From: Streptomyces sp. NRRL S-37
GTDB taxonomy: Bacteria > Actinomycetota > Actinomycetes > Streptomycetales > Streptomycetaceae
DNA length: 64,000 nucleotides
Reading direction: 5' to 3'
Assembly (NCBI RefSeq): GCF_000721605.1
Contig: NZ_JOIZ01000020.1
Location: 120,207-184,206, forward strand
A model generated the notes under the pieces. It had not been told where the DNA came from and did not search any database. It saw only the letters and a list, made by a program, of their open reading frames with translations. A program made the translations under genes and the position numbers. Position 1 is the stretch's first letter. Every line of letters begins with the position of its first letter. Positions 44,077-54,455 of the stretch are shown here, one piece after another.

Positions 44077-45255
44077 TCAGCTCTCCGGGTGGGTCAGGTT
44101 GGTCCCGTCCGACGGGTCGAAGACATGGGCCTTGGCCATGTCCACCCGGAGCCCGACGGGTGCGCCCTCGCGGGCGCGGGTGGCGGCGTTCAGCCGGGCC
44201 ACGATCTGCTGGGCCGCGCCGGCGCCCGCGTCGCGCAGCCCCGAGTCCGTGGCGAGTTCCTCCAGTTCGGCGGTGGTCACCGGGCCGCCCTCGGCGGTGA
44301 AGTAGACGTACGCGTCGGAGCCGAGGGACTCCAGTACGTCCACGATGGCGGTGACGACGGGGCCGCCCGTCCCGCGGGCCAGGCTCGCGTCCTCGAAGGC
44401 CTCGGGGCGCAGCCCCAGGATGACCTCGCGGGGCGCCTGCCGCTGTTCCAGCGTCCGGCGCGCGCGGTCGTCGAGCGGCAGGTCGCCGAGCGGGGTGCGC
44501 AGGCCGCCGGCGGTCAGGGAGGCGTTGACGAAGTTCATCGCCGGGGAGCCGATGAAGCCGGCGACGAACAGGTTGCGCGGCATGTCGTAGAGCTCGGCCG
44601 GGGTGCCGACCTGCTGGACCAGGCCCTGCCGCATCACCACGACCCGGTCGCCGAGCGTCATCGCCTCGGTCTGGTCGTGGGTGACGTACACGGTGGTGGT
44701 GCCCAGGCGGCGCTGCAGCCGGGAGATCTGGGTGCGCATCTGCACGCGCAGCTTGGCGTCCAGGTTGGACAGCGGCTCGTCCATGAGGAACGCCTTGGGG
44801 TCGCGGACGATCGCCCGCCCCATCGCCACCCGCTGGCGCTGTCCGCCCGAGAGATTGGCGGGTTTGCGGTCCAGGAACTCGCCCAGGTCGAGCACCCGGG
44901 CGGCCTCCTCGACCTTGCTGTCGATGACGGCCTTGTCCACCTTGGCCAGCCGCAGCGGGAAGCCCATATTCTCCCGCACGCTCATGTGCGGGTACAGGGC
45001 GTAGCTCTGGAACACCATGGCGACGTCGCGCTCCTTGGGGGCGAGGTCGTTGACGACCCGGCCGCCGATGCGCAGGGTGCCCTCGGTGATGTCCTCGAGG
45101 CCGGCGATCATGTTCAGGGTGGTCGACTTGCCGCAGCCGGACGGGCCGACCAGGATCACGAACTCGCCGTCGGCGATGTCGAGGTCCACCTCCCGCACGG
45201 CGAGGGAGCCGTCGGGATAGCGCTTGGTGACTCCCTCTAGGACGATCTCGGCCAT
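44077..45255 (-). CDS. sugar ABC transporter ATPase, UgpC/MsiK type
   Basis: 392 residues. Walker [11 protein letters not shown] loop [12 protein letters not shown], signature [14 protein letters not shown], Walker [16 protein letters not shown] loop VTHDQTEA. The C-terminal 130 residues are the TOBE/regulatory domain of the maltose-type group. It is the last gene of the operon binding protein, permease, permease, ATPase. Most Streptomyces disaccharide importers share one distant MsiK, so a dedicated ATPase is notable, as in LpqY-SugABC-type trehalose importers. Confidence 0.93.
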   Translation of the reverse strand: MAEIVLEGVTKRYPDGSLAVREVDLDIADGEFVILVGPSGCGKSTTLNMIAGLEDITEGTLRIGGRVVNDLAPKERDVAMVFQSYALYPHMSVRENMGFPLRLAKVDKAVIDSKVEEAARVLDLGEFLDRKPANLSGGQRQRVAMGRAIVRDPKAFLMDEPLSNLDAKLRVQMRTQISRLQRRLGTTTVYVTHDQTEAMTLGDRVVVMRQGLVQQVGTPAELYDMPRNLFVAGFIGSPAMNFVNASLTAGGLRTPLGDLPLDDRARRTLEQRQAPREVILGLRPEAFEDASLARGTGGPVVTAIVDVLESLGSDAYVYFTAEGGPVTTAELEELATDSGLRDAGAGAAQQIVARLNAATRAREGAPVGLRVDMAKAHVFDPSDGTNLTHPES

Positions 45256-45280
45256 GGGCGGCGCCTCCTTGCCTTCACGC

Positions 45281-46114
45281 TCATCCCTTGACCGCCCCGG
45301 AGGTCAGTCCGGCGACGATCCGCCGCTGGAAGAGCAGGACGAAGATGATGATCGGGATGGTGATCACCACGGCTGCGGCGGCGATCGACCCGGTGGGCTG
45401 CTGGAACTGCGAGCTGCCGGTGAAGAACGCGATCGCGGCGGGGACCGTGCGCGCGGACTCGGTGGAGGTCAGCGAGATCGCGAACAGGAAGTCGTTCCAG
45501 CAGAAGATGAAGACGAGGATGGCGGTGGTGAACACGCCGGGCGCGGCGAGCGGCACGATGACCAGCCGGAAGGCCTGCGCGGGCGTGGCCCCGTCCACCT
45601 TGGCGGCCTTCTCCAGGTCCCAGGGGATCTCCCGGAAGAACGCCGACAGGGTGTAGATCGCCAGCGGCAGCGAGAAGGTCATGTACGGGATGATCAGCCC
45701 GGGCCAGGTGTCGAAGATCCCGATGATCCGCTCGATGTTGAACAGGGGGGAGACCAGGGAGATCGGCGGGAACATGGCGATGAGCAGCGACATGCCGATG
45801 AGGACCTGCTTGCCGGGGAACCGCAGCCGGGCCACCGCGTAGGCGGCCATGGTGCCGAGGATCACCGCGATCACGGTGGCGATCAGGGCGATGCCGATCG
45901 AGTTGACCAGCGCCCGGGTGAACTCAGAGGTCGCGAAGATGCCCCGGTAGTTCTCCCAGGTCCAGTCCCGGGGGATGTAGGTGCCGTCGGTGAGGGTGCC
46001 GGGGTCCTTGAACGACAGCGCGGCGATCCACCACACCGGGAACAGGGCGTACAGCACCACCACGACGTTGACGATGCCCCAGCGGGTGGCGTGGGACGTG
46101 CCGGCGGCGGTCAT
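45281..46114 (-). CDS. carbohydrate ABC transporter permease (MalG type)
   Basis: 277 residues, six helices. The coupling motif is [21 protein letters not shown], the EAA loop of MalG-like permeases, and the C-terminus [14 protein letters not shown] is typical. The ATG overlaps the stop of the preceding permease by one base (TGATG), indicating coupling. It forms the translocation channel with the MalF-like partner. Confidence 0.93.
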   Translation of the reverse strand: MTAAGTSHATRWGIVNVVVVLYALFPVWWIAALSFKDPGTLTDGTYIPRDWTWENYRGIFATSEFTRALVNSIGIALIATVIAVILGTMAAYAVARLRFPGKQVLIGMSLLIAMFPPISLVSPLFNIERIIGIFDTWPGLIIPYMTFSLPLAIYTLSAFFREIPWDLEKAAKVDGATPAQAFRLVIVPLAAPGVFTTAILVFIFCWNDFLFAISLTSTESARTVPAAIAFFTGSSQFQQPTGSIAAAAVVITIPIIIFVLLFQRRIVAGLTSGAVKG

Positions 46115-47031
46115 CAGCGCTTCACCTCCGCGCCCGGTGCGGCGGCGCCGAACAGTTTGACGAAAGTGAAGGCGATGATCCCGACGCAGAGGAAGATCAG
46201 GACCGAGATCGCCGACCCGATGCCCAGGTTCAGCGCGGTGAACAGGTTGTCGTAGCCGAGGATCGACAGGGAGCCGGTGCCCTGGGCGCCCGAGGTGAGG
46301 ACGTAGATGTTGTCGAAGATCCGGAACGCGTCGAGGGTGCGGAAGAGCAGGGCGACCAGGATGGCGGGTTTCATCAGCGGCAGCATGACCTTGGTGAACC
46401 GCTGCCAGGGGGTGGCGCCGTCGACCATGGCCGCCTTGAGGGTCTCCTCGGGGACGAGGGCGAGGCCGGCCAGCAGGAGCAGCGCCATGAAGGGGGTGGT
46501 TTTCCACACCTCGGCGAGGACGATCAGCCACAGCGCGGGCCACTGTTCGGTGAGCGGGGCGTCGCCGCTGGGCAGCAGCTCGGCGAGGTAGCCGAGTTCG
46601 GGGGTCCAGGCGTACTGCCAGGAGAAGGCGGCGACGACGGTGACGATGCCGTACGGGACGAGGACGGCGGTGCGCACCGTGCCGCGCGCGAAGAGCGTGC
46701 GGTGCATCACCAGGGCGAGGCCCATGCCGAGGACGAGTTCGATGGCCACGGACACGGCGGTGAGGAACACCGTGACCCAGAAGGCGTCCCACCAGAACGG
46801 GGAGGACAGCACCGCGCCGTAGTTGCTCAGGCCCACGAACTCGGCCCGTGCCGGGAAGCGCAGGTCGTAGCGCTGGAGGGACAGGTAGACCGCGTAGCCG
46901 ATGGGGTAGGCGGTGACGGCGGTCATGACGAGGACGGCCGGCGCGCACAGCAGCCAGCCCAGCCGGCGCTCCTGTCGGGCACCCGCGGAGAGCGCCTTCC
47001 TGCCCTTCGTCGGCTGTGCCATGGTGCTCAC
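46114..47031 (-). CDS. carbohydrate ABC transporter permease (MalF type)
   Basis: 305 residues from GTG 47031, which overlaps the binding-protein stop in GTGA; ATG 47022 is an alternative. Six helices, with the EAA loop [20 protein letters not shown] and the opening [18 protein letters not shown] typical of MalF/SugA-like proteins. It pairs with the MalG-like permease encoded immediately downstream. Confidence 0.92.
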   Translation of the reverse strand: MSTMAQPTKGRKALSAGARQERRLGWLLCAPAVLVMTAVTAYPIGYAVYLSLQRYDLRFPARAEFVGLSNYGAVLSSPFWWDAFWVTVFLTAVSVAIELVLGMGLALVMHRTLFARGTVRTAVLVPYGIVTVVAAFSWQYAWTPELGYLAELLPSGDAPLTEQWPALWLIVLAEVWKTTPFMALLLLAGLALVPEETLKAAMVDGATPWQRFTKVMLPLMKPAILVALLFRTLDAFRIFDNIYVLTSGAQGTGSLSILGYDNLFTALNLGIGSAISVLIFLCVGIIAFTFVKLFGAAAPGAEVKR

Positions 47032-48320
47032 GGGATCACGCCCTCGGATCGCAGGGCCTGGTCGATCTGTTCCCCGATGGTGCCGACCGCGCTCTCGGGG
47101 TCGATCTCCGACGGCGGGGACAGGGTGTGGGAGACGGCGATCGACACGTTCTGGTAGGCGGGGGTGAGCGGCCGTACGCTCGCCGACTCCAGGGAGGCCA
47201 GGACCTCCTTGGAGAAGGGGTACTGCTTCATGAACGCCGGCTCGTCGTACAGGGCGCGCAGGGTGGGCGGGAGTCCGCCCTCGAGCGCGGCGGTGAGCTG
47301 GTTCTCCCGGTTGCGCAGGCACAGGGCCGCCTCGAAGGCCAGGCCGGGGTGGCGGGAGTAGGCGCTGACGGCGAGGTCGATGCCGCCGACGGTGGGCCGG
47401 GACGGGCGGCCGGCGTCGACGCGGGGGTAGGGCGCCCAGCGGAAGTCCTTGAACAGCCGCGGGTTGTTGCTTCTCATCGACGGATAGACGAACGGGTAGT
47501 TGAGCTCGAAGGCCGCGACGCCGGACTCCATGGCCAGGCGGTTCTGGTCCTCCATCTGATTGGGCAGGGAGGGGTCGGCGGCCGGGGAGTTCGCGAGGTC
47601 GCGCATGATCGAGGCGGCCCGTACGGCGGGCGGGCCGAGGGAGGGCCCGGTGGCGCCCGGGTCGAGGATGGAGCCGCCCGCGCTGTTGACGAGGGAGTTG
47701 AACCAGACGGTGAGGCCCTCGTACTGGGCGCCCTGGATCTCCACGTAGTGCGGTTCGCCCCGCCGGGCGAGCTCGCGGGACATGGTCAGCATCTCGGACC
47801 AGGTCTTCGGCGGGGTGGGCACCAGGTCCGCGCGGTACCACAGGAGCTGGATGTTGGTGTTGTACGGGACGGCGTACAGCTTGCCCTTCCAGGTGGCCGT
47901 CCGCAGGGGGACGCGGAGCGTGCCCTCGGTGGCCCGGCGTTTCGCCTCGCCGGTCCACTCGCGGATCCAGCGGGCCTCGGCGAACTCGGCGGCCCAGGTG
48001 ACGTCGAGGCCCAGGATGTCGAGGGAGTCGTCCTCGGCGGCGAGCCTGCGCACCAGTTGCTGGCGCTGGCCGTCGGCGGCGCGGGGCAGTTTGTGGTAGC
48101 TGATGCGGTAGCGGCCGCCGGAGGCCCGGCTGCAGCGGTCGGCGGCCTGTTGCAGGGCGCCGGAGTCGTCGGGGAAGTTGTACCAGTCGAGGGTGGGGCG
48201 TGAGGTGTCCTCACCGCCGCCGCAGGCGGCGAGCGCCGATGCCAGCAGGGTCAGCGCGACCAGCGTCCGCGTCCGTCGCGGCCTTCCGGTACGTCCGCGC
48301 CTCGCGTGCACGCGCTCCAC
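47028..48320 (-). CDS. extracellular sugar-binding lipoprotein (LpqY/maltose-type cluster)
   Basis: 430 residues from a GTG start. The lipoprotein signal has an Arg-rich n-region, the [14 protein letters not shown] lipobox and a Gly/Asp linker. The binding domain resembles trehalose/maltose-binding proteins: [68 protein letters not shown]. First gene of the four-gene importer operon. A disaccharide such as trehalose is the likely ligand, by similarity of the gene set only. Confidence 0.9.
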   Translation of the reverse strand: MERVHARRGRTGRPRRTRTLVALTLLASALAACGGGEDTSRPTLDWYNFPDDSGALQQAADRCSRASGGRYRISYHKLPRAADGQRQQLVRRLAAEDDSLDILGLDVTWAAEFAEARWIREWTGEAKRRATEGTLRVPLRTATWKGKLYAVPYNTNIQLLWYRADLVPTPPKTWSEMLTMSRELARRGEPHYVEIQGAQYEGLTVWFNSLVNSAGGSILDPGATGPSLGPPAVRAASIMRDLANSPAADPSLPNQMEDQNRLAMESGVAAFELNYPFVYPSMRSNNPRLFKDFRWAPYPRVDAGRPSRPTVGGIDLAVSAYSRHPGLAFEAALCLRNRENQLTAALEGGLPPTLRALYDEPAFMKQYPFSKEVLASLESASVRPLTPAYQNVSIAVSHTLSPPSEIDPESAVGTIGEQIDQALRSEGVIP

Positions 48321-48379
48321 ACCTCGCTTCCGGGATCGCGGCGCGGGTGTCCCGTCCCGCGGCGGCGCCTACCCGGCGA

Positions 48380-48414
48380 ACGTTAAACAGGACATAGGGC
48401 GATATCAAGGACAT
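48380..48414 (-). promoter_or_regulatory. promoter of the disaccharide ABC operon
   Basis: On the minus strand TTGATA (48408-48403) and TAACGT (48385-48380) are separated by 17 bp, a good sigma-70-like promoter 60 bp before the start codon. A direct repeat AGGACAT (48389-48395 and 48408-48414) brackets the -35 box and may bind a regulator. Confidence 0.6.
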
Positions 48415-48519
48415 TCGCCGATGACTCGCCCGTGGCGCTCGACAGGCGGGGCCGGTCCGGTCCGGTTCGGCGCGACCGTCGGGGCCCGGCTCGGCCGTTG
48501 TGCGGAGAAATGACGGAAA

Positions 48520-48547
48520 GGCCGTACCGGGTGTCCCCGATACGGCC
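48520..48547 (-). terminator. stem-loop downstream of tRNA-Pro copy 3
   Basis: GGCCGTA and TACGGCC arms enclose an inner CCGGG/CCCG stem. TTT follows in the minus-strand transcript. The outer arms are identical to those after copy 2. Confidence 0.75.
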
Positions 48548-48568
48548 TCCGACCTGCTGTTCGGCAAG

Positions 48569-48642
<74 letters not shown>

Positions 48643-48723
48643 TTACCCGTCTGACCTGGGGATTCCCCCGGCCGAACGCGCACGGAAACCATACCGCACT
48701 CCAGGCGGTGATCGCGCATCCGT

Positions 48724-49110
48724 TTACGGCCGCGGGCTCTTCCCGGAGTGCGCCTCCCCGGGCGGGAGGCCCAGCCGGGGGTGCGCCTCGAGGAGCCGGG
48801 GCGGGGCCGCCTGGCGCCAGGAGTCGGCGAGGATGTCGCGCAGCTCGTCCTCGTCCTCCAGGGCGGCGAGGCGGACCCTGACCCAGGCGAACTGCGCCTC
48901 GTGGCCGGCGATCCAGAACTTCTCCGGCTCGGCCAGGGCCAGTTCGTCGCGCTCCTCCTTGGGGCAGCGCACGGCGATGGAGGTCTCGTCCTCGGGCAGG
49001 GTGGCGAACATCTTCCCCGCGACCCGGAACGTGGGCATGTTCCAGGCGACCTTCTCCGTGGTGTCCGGCAGGGACAGGGCGGTCCGTCGTACGTCTTCTG
49101 CATCCGGCAT
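48724..49110 (-). CDS. MmcQ/YjbR family DNA-binding-like protein
   Basis: 128 residues. ALSLPDTTEKVAWNMPTFRV, then VAGKMFATLPEDETSIAVRC, KFWIAGHEAQFAWVRVRLAA and DILADSWRQAAPPRLL are the conserved blocks of the CyaY-like MmcQ/YjbR fold. ATG 49110 is 7 bases after a TACGGT hexamer with no ribosome-binding site, suggesting a leaderless message. Function is unknown in most members. Confidence 0.9.
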   Translation of the reverse strand: MPDAEDVRRTALSLPDTTEKVAWNMPTFRVAGKMFATLPEDETSIAVRCPKEERDELALAEPEKFWIAGHEAQFAWVRVRLAALEDEDELRDILADSWRQAAPPRLLEAHPRLGLPPGEAHSGKSPRP

Positions 49111-49140
49111 GGCAGGCACCGTAGCGGCCGGGACTGACAC

Positions 49141-49665
49141 TCACCCGGGGGCGGGTGCCGCGGGGTCCGCTCCCGGACGCTTGTAGGAGACCGTCGTCGG
49201 CCGCAGCACCCCGGCGGGGTCCGCCGCGTAGTCGGGGATGGCGCCGACGGGGGTCCAGCCGGAGGAGCGGTGGAGGTGCTCGGCGGGGCTGCCGGTCTCG
49301 ATGTCCAGGTGCAGCAGGGTGATGCCCCGCGCGGCGGCCGCCTCCTCCGCGACGGCCGGCAGCCGCCGTCCGAGGCCCCGGCCGCGGGCCGCGCGGTGCA
49401 CCATCGGCTTCACCAGTTCCGCGCGGTGGGCGCTGTCGGGCTTGTCGGGGAGGGCGAGGCTCACGGTGCCCAGCACCCTTCCGGGTTCCTCGTACGCCAC
49501 CCACACCGCGAGCCGGCCCGCGGCGAGTTCGCCGCGCAGCCCGTCGTGCGGCGGGGACACGGACCGGCGGACGAAACCGGAGGCCCTGTCCTCCCACACC
49601 GGCTGGCCGGCGGCCCGCACCGGCGGCGCGGGCTCCGCCTCGATCTCGCCGAGCGGTGGGGACAT
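49141..49665 (-). CDS. GNAT-family N-acetyltransferase
   Basis: 174 residues. The acetyl-CoA-binding motif is HRAARGRGLGRRLPAVAEEA (R-G-x-G-x-G pattern relaxed to RGRGLG). It is preceded by LAVWVAYEEPGRVLGTVSLA and followed by ITLLHLDIETGSPAEHLHRS and WTPVGAIPDYA. The substrate is unknown. It ends 30 bp before the MmcQ-like start on the same strand. The start is the first ATG before the conserved region, and the ribosome-binding site is weak. Confidence 0.88.
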   Translation of the reverse strand: MSPPLGEIEAEPAPPVRAAGQPVWEDRASGFVRRSVSPPHDGLRGELAAGRLAVWVAYEEPGRVLGTVSLALPDKPDSAHRAELVKPMVHRAARGRGLGRRLPAVAEEAAAARGITLLHLDIETGSPAEHLHRSSGWTPVGAIPDYAADPAGVLRPTTVSYKRPGADPAAPAPG

Positions 49666-49717
49666 GGTCCGCCCGTGGACGGCGCACAGCCGGTTGAGCA
49701 GGGAGGCGGTGGGGTGG

Positions 49718-50027
<310 letters not shown>

Positions 50028-50487
50028 TCACAGCCGGGCGCCGCGGCGCTCACCGCGCAGCGGCCATGCCAGGTAGACGCCGCCGGCCACACCGGTGAGC
50101 ACGCCGACCGGCAGCAGTGCCGGGCCGGTCAGCCGCTGGGTGACCAGGTCGGCGGCGGTCACCAGGAGGGCCCCGTCCATCCGGCGGGCAGGACGTTCGG
50201 TCCCGCGGCCCGGGTCACGCGACGCGCCGGCCGCGGGGCCGCCATCGTCTCGAACGGGATCGGGCCGGCCGCCGCGACGGCCGGCGCCGTGAGTCCCGTA
50301 CCGGCGGCGAACAGGGCCGCCGGACCCGGTCGAGAGAGATCTGTTCGGCGCCGACGGCCAGGGACAGGGCGACCGCCGCCACGAGCGGGAACAGGCCGAG
50401 CGGCAGGCTCGCCGAACGGGCGGCGGACCGGACTCGGGACCGGTTCGCGGGGCGGGTTCCGTCCGGTGCCACGCGGACCGAGGACAC
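50028..50487 (-). pseudogene. decayed FecCD-type siderophore ABC permease
   Basis: Three fragments of one permease lie in three different frames. The N-terminal helix (RSASLPLGLFPLVAAVALSL, AVGAEQISLDRV) is read from 50487 down to about 50330. A middle piece (GLTAPAVAAAGPIPFETMAA, RRVTRAAGPNVLP) covers about 50310-50180. The C-terminus (GALLVTAADLVTQRL, GPALLPVGVLTGVAGGVYLA) ends at TGA 50030-50028. Most of the centre, about 150-200 residues, is deleted. No iron-binding lipoprotein or ATPase remains nearby. Confidence 0.75.
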
Positions 50488-50628
50488 CCTGACCCGGATC
50501 CGCCTCGCCCGCTGAGGCCCCGGCGGGGCGGCCGGTCCCGCCGGCCGCCCTCGTCCTCACCACGCGGCCTCCGCGGTCGGCCGCGTCCGCATCGGCGGGT
50601 GAGCGGGGTGGCGACCGCGATCCAGGGA
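50488..50628. other. spacer between conservon and FecCD remnant
   Basis: 141 bp of GC-rich sequence without recognisable coding or hairpin structure. It may be the remains of the upstream part of the permease locus. Confidence 0.3.
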
Positions 50629-51219
50629 TCACATGGCCGGCTGGGGCGCGGAGCGTCGGGCCATGAGGTGTTCGATCAGGGTGAGCAGGACGTCCCTGCC
50701 GTCGGTCCGCTCGCGTGCGTCGCACATCACCAGGGGAACCTGCGGGTCCAGGTCCAGGGCGGTGCGGACTTCCTCGGGCGTGCGGTCGCGGACGTTGTGG
50801 AAGCAGTTGACCGCGACGACGAACGGGACACCGCGGCTTTCGAAGAAGTCGATGGAGGCGAAGCTGACCTCCAGACGGCGGGTGTCGACCAGTACCACCG
50901 CTCCCAGGGCTCCGACCACCAGGTCGTTCCACATGAACCAGAAGCGTTCCTGGCCGGGGGTCCCGAACAGGTAGACCACCAGTTCGTCACTGACGGTGAT
51001 GCGTCCGAAGTCCAGGGCGACGGTCGTGGTGGTCTTGCCGTCGATCCCGACCAGGTCGTCCACGCCGACACTGGCCCGGGTCAGGTACTCCTCGGTGTGC
51101 AGGGGCGCGACCTCGCTGACCGCGCCGACCAGCGTGGTCTTGCCCACGCCGAAGCCGCCGGCGACCAGGATCTTCACGGCCTGGGCCGTCTGTGCCGGAT
51201 CAGAGCCCGCGAAGCCCAT
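50629..51219 (-). CDS. cvnD: conservon GTPase-like protein (CvnD)
   Basis: 196 residues. P loop VAGGFGVGKTTLVGAVSE, DxxG-type LFGTPGQERFWFMW, and the NKxD position replaced by VAVNCFHN. This divergent Ras-like signature is characteristic of the fourth conservon product. It is expected to cycle with the roadblock protein CvnB at the membrane histidine-kinase-like CvnA. Its start overlaps cvnC by 20 bp, completing a compact cvnABCD operon. Confidence 0.93.
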   Translation of the reverse strand: MGFAGSDPAQTAQAVKILVAGGFGVGKTTLVGAVSEVAPLHTEEYLTRASVGVDDLVGIDGKTTTTVALDFGRITVSDELVVYLFGTPGQERFWFMWNDLVVGALGAVVLVDTRRLEVSFASIDFFESRGVPFVVAVNCFHNVRDRTPEEVRTALDLDPQVPLVMCDARERTDGRDVLLTLIEHLMARRSAPQPAM

Positions 51220-51598
51220 CTCTCACCGCCTCAAGGATCGTCATGTCGGGGAGGGTGCCGTTGTGCGCGAAGGACAGGGGCGGCCGGGCCCGTACCCGGC
51301 CGGCGTCGATCAGATCACCGACGAGGATCTTGGTCACCGACACCGGCAGGTCCAGCTCGGCGGCGATCTCGGCCACCGCGACGGGCCTGCGCGCGCACAG
51401 GCGCAGGACGGTGCGGTGTTCCGGCTGCAGTGCGGGCCGGCCGGCCGCGGTGTCCGTACCGGACGTGGTCCGTACCGTGATCAGGGTGATCAGGGTCAGG
51501 TCGTCACGGCCGGCGGTGGTGCGGCCGCCGGTGATGGTGTAGGGGCGGACCAGCGGTTCGTCGGCGTCGTCCTCCAGGTCCTCCGTCCAGTGCCTCAC
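51200..51598 (-). CDS. cvnC: DUF742 protein (CvnC)
   Basis: 132 residues. VRPYTITGGRTTAGRDDLTL opens the DUF742 domain. PEHRTVLRLCARRPVAVAEI and AAELDLPVSVTKILVGDLID form a winged-helix-like C-terminus. The GTG start overlaps the cvnB stop in GTGA. In conservons it forms part of a membrane-associated complex, perhaps bridging the GTPase and the kinase. Confidence 0.93.
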   Translation of the reverse strand: MRHWTEDLEDDADEPLVRPYTITGGRTTAGRDDLTLITLITVRTTSGTDTAAGRPALQPEHRTVLRLCARRPVAVAEIAAELDLPVSVTKILVGDLIDAGRVRARPPLSFAHNGTLPDMTILEAVRDGLRGL

Positions 51599-52041
51599 TC
51601 GCCGGCCCCGGGACCGGCGGGCGGGGACGGGTCGGACCGCGGGGTGCGTTCGTCGGTGCCCAGCTTCTGGCCCACCTGCTGGACCAGGGTGTGCATGGCG
51701 ACCGCCATCACTTCGGCGTCGACCTCCTGGGAGGCGACCACGGCCAGGTGGGTGCCCCGGCCGGCCGCGGTGACGAACAGCCACAGGTCGGCCATCTCGA
51801 CGATGACCTGGTGGACCGGACCACCCTGGAAGAGCTGTCCGACACCACGGGCCAGGCTCTGCTGGCCGGTGGCGATCGCGGCCAGGCGCTCGGCGTCGGA
51901 GCGTTCGACGGTCTTCGAGCGGCTGATCACCAGGCCGTCGTCGGACAGCACGATGGCATGCCGGGTACCGGCGACCTGGTCGACCAGTCCGTCGAGGAGC
52001 CAGTCCAGGTCTGCGTCGGTGGCGGTGGTTCGCTGAGTCAT
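51595..52041 (-). CDS. cvnB: roadblock/LC7 domain protein (CvnB)
   Basis: 148 residues. The roadblock fold is evident from DLDWLLDGLVDQVAGTRHAI, VLSDDGLVISRSKTVERSDA, ERLAAIATGQQSLARGVGQL and HLAVVASQEVDAEVMAVAMH. A Pro-rich tail of about 20 residues follows. ATG 52041 overlaps the cvnA stop by 4 bp. It probably serves as the GTPase-activating or regulatory partner of CvnD, as proposed for MglA/MglB-like pairs. Confidence 0.93.
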   Translation of the reverse strand: MTQRTTATDADLDWLLDGLVDQVAGTRHAIVLSDDGLVISRSKTVERSDAERLAAIATGQQSLARGVGQLFQGGPVHQVIVEMADLWLFVTAAGRGTHLAVVASQEVDAEVMAVAMHTLVQQVGQKLGTDERTPRSDPSPPAGPGAGE

Positions 52042-54455
52042 CCTCGGTCTTCCCTCGTGGGCGGTTCGGACTGGTCGGTGCCGGGCGCGGACGGCCGCGC
52101 GCCGGCGGCGCGGTTCTTGCGGGACTGCCGCTGGAAGGCGCCGATGGTGGCGCCGGAGCGGGCCGGGGCGCTGGACGGGGCCGGGGCGGCCGGGGAGTCC
52201 TGCGGAGCCGGTGCGCGCAGCTCGGCCACCAGGCTGGCCTGACGCGTCCGGCGGGGCAGGGGTGCGGGCCCGTCCTGCGGGTCCGGCGGCCCCGCGGGGG
52301 GCGGCACCGGCGCGGTGACGTCGGCCATCGCCTGTCCCCGCGACCGTACCGGCAGGCCGTCCGCGCGGCGGGAGCCGTCCACGGGACGGGGACCGGTGTG
52401 CCGGCGCGGCGGGAGCCGGGGGGCGTCGTCGGGCGACGGGCCGGCGGCCGCGTCCGGCACCGACCGGGGCCGCTCGGCCACGAGGTCCTGCGGGACGAGG
52501 ACGATGACGCGGGTGCCACCGAACGCCGAGGGCCGCAGTTCCACCTGCAGGCCCAGGCTCGCCGACAGGCGGGCCACCACGTACAGGCCCAGGCGCACGT
52601 CGTCGGCGCGGGTCATCACGTCCATCTGCGGGGGCTCCTGCATCAGGGCGTTGACGGCCTCGTACTGCTCGGCCTCCATGCCCAGTCCGCGGTCCTCTAT
52701 CTCCACCGCGACACCCCGGCTGACCGGTGCCGCCTTGATCTCGACCGGAGCCGGCGGCTTGGAGAAGGCGGTCGCGTTCTCCATCAGCTCGGCCAGGATG
52801 TGGATCAGCGGCCCCACCGCCCGCTCGGAGATCCACGGCCGGCCCTCGACGTCGATCTCGACGCGCCGGTAGTCCTGGACCTCGCCCTGCGCGGCGCGCA
52901 GGACGTCCAGCAGCGGCACCGGCTTGCGCCAGCGGCGCCGGGGCTGGCCGCCCGCGAGGATCACCAGGTTCTCCTCGTAGCGGCGCAGCCGGGCGGTGAG
53001 GTGGTCCAGGTCGAACAGGCCCTCCAGCAGTTGCGGGTCCTCGTGCCGGCGCTCCAGCTCGTCCAGTTTCTTCAGCTGCAGGCCGATCAGGAGCTGGGTG
53101 CGGCGCGCGATGCGCTGCAGGAGCCGCTCGAAGCCGCGGTGCTGCTCCGCCTGGCGCACCGCGGTGTGCACCGCGGTACGACTGGCCAGGTTCAGTGCCC
53201 GGCTCAGCTCGCCGAACTCGTCCGAGGCCGGGGACAGTTCCGGGACCTCGGCGTCCACGTCCACGTCCTCACCCTGTTCGAGCCGGGTGACCACCCGCGG
53301 CAGCCGCTGTTCCAGGTCCTGCGCCTGATCATGTACGGCGAGGACGCGCCGGCGCAGGACCGTGGTCAGCCGCCAGGTCATCAGCACGACCAGGAGGACG
53401 GCGATCAGGCCCAGGGCGGCGACGGAGTACAGGTACAGCTTCAGCTCTCGTACGGCGGCGGCGCCGGCGGCGTCGGATACCTGGCTGTGCACGCCGATGA
53501 GTTCCTCGAGACGGGCGGTCGAGGCGTCCGCCGCGGTCCGCCACTCCTTGGCACGGGCCGGGGACAGCACGACGCCCTCACCGCCGGATGCCTGCAGCCG
53601 TTCCTCCAGCTCGACCCGCGTCCGCCATTCCTCGCTCCTGGTCATCGCCGTGTAGAGCCGGCTCTCCTCGGCGTCGAGGTTCGGTGCCACGCGCGACTTG
53701 AGCAGGTACTCGTGGGTGCCGACGGCGTCGGTGATCAGGTCGTGGTCCTCGTCGGACAGCCGGCCCGAGGGCCAGTTCCGGGCCAGCACCGCGTCCTCGC
53801 GGTGGATCATGTCCACGGCCCCGTTCAGGTCGAACAGGACCTGCGACAGGCCGGTCACCTCACCGTTGGCGCCGCGGGAGATCGCCGCGAAGACCTCGGT
53901 GCCGGCTCCGATGGCCTCGGTGTAGTAGGTGAACGCCCGTTCCTCGTCGGCGGTCCCGGCGTCCACCGCGCGACGCTCCTGCGCGAGCCTGTCGGTCACC
54001 CGTACGGTCCGGGAGATCGCGGCGGCCAGGCCCTGCTGGCCGTCGCTGGTGTCCGCGGAGGCCAGGGGTTCGAAGGCGCGCAGGGCGCGGTCGGTGGCCG
54101 TGCGCTGCCGGGTCAGGGCGGTCCGGGACGCCTCGGGCGCGGCCAGTGCCTCCTGGGTCAGCCGCCGCTCCCGCTGCAGGGCGTTGAACAGGTCCGCGTT
54201 GCGCGGGGCCACGGTCGTCTTCAGGTCGTGCTGGGCGGCCTGCACCCGGTACTCGTTGCCCAGTTCGTACGTGGCCAGGCCCCACAGCGCGACCAGCGCC
54301 ACGCTCGGTACGAGCAGCAGCACCAGCAGCACCGTGCGCAGCGGCAGACGCCGTTCGCCGGCCGCCCACGGCCGCTCGTCCGTCGCGCGCTTCTGTCGGC
54401 GGCCGGCCCACGCGCTGTTCCCTCCGCGCCGCCCGTCCCTGTTCGATCCGCTCAC
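52038..54455 (-). CDS. cvnA: sensor histidine kinase-like protein (CvnA)
   Basis: 805 residues. Transmembrane helix at about 38-62, a nitrate/nitrite-sensing-type helical extracytoplasmic domain to about 315, a second helix (LYSVAALGLIAVLLVVLMTW), then HAMP-like and dimerisation helices. The ATPase domain has LIHILAELMENATAFSKPPA (N box) and EIEDRGLGMEAEQYEAVN (G1 box). The 180-residue C-terminus is disordered and Pro/Arg-rich. No clear phospho-accepting His motif is seen in the dimerisation segment. GTG 54455 is supported by GGAGAG upstream. It heads the cvnABCD operon. Confidence 0.92.
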   Translation of the reverse strand: MSGSNRDGRRGGNSAWAGRRQKRATDERPWAAGERRLPLRTVLLVLLLVPSVALVALWGLATYELGNEYRVQAAQHDLKTTVAPRNADLFNALQRERRLTQEALAAPEASRTALTRQRTATDRALRAFEPLASADTSDGQQGLAAAISRTVRVTDRLAQERRAVDAGTADEERAFTYYTEAIGAGTEVFAAISRGANGEVTGLSQVLFDLNGAVDMIHREDAVLARNWPSGRLSDEDHDLITDAVGTHEYLLKSRVAPNLDAEESRLYTAMTRSEEWRTRVELEERLQASGGEGVVLSPARAKEWRTAADASTARLEELIGVHSQVSDAAGAAAVRELKLYLYSVAALGLIAVLLVVLMTWRLTTVLRRRVLAVHDQAQDLEQRLPRVVTRLEQGEDVDVDAEVPELSPASDEFGELSRALNLASRTAVHTAVRQAEQHRGFERLLQRIARRTQLLIGLQLKKLDELERRHEDPQLLEGLFDLDHLTARLRRYEENLVILAGGQPRRRWRKPVPLLDVLRAAQGEVQDYRRVEIDVEGRPWISERAVGPLIHILAELMENATAFSKPPAPVEIKAAPVSRGVAVEIEDRGLGMEAEQYEAVNALMQEPPQMDVMTRADDVRLGLYVVARLSASLGLQVELRPSAFGGTRVIVLVPQDLVAERPRSVPDAAAGPSPDDAPRLPPRRHTGPRPVDGSRRADGLPVRSRGQAMADVTAPVPPPAGPPDPQDGPAPLPRRTRQASLVAELRAPAPQDSPAAPAPSSAPARSGATIGAFQRQSRKNRAAGARPSAPGTDQSEPPTREDRG

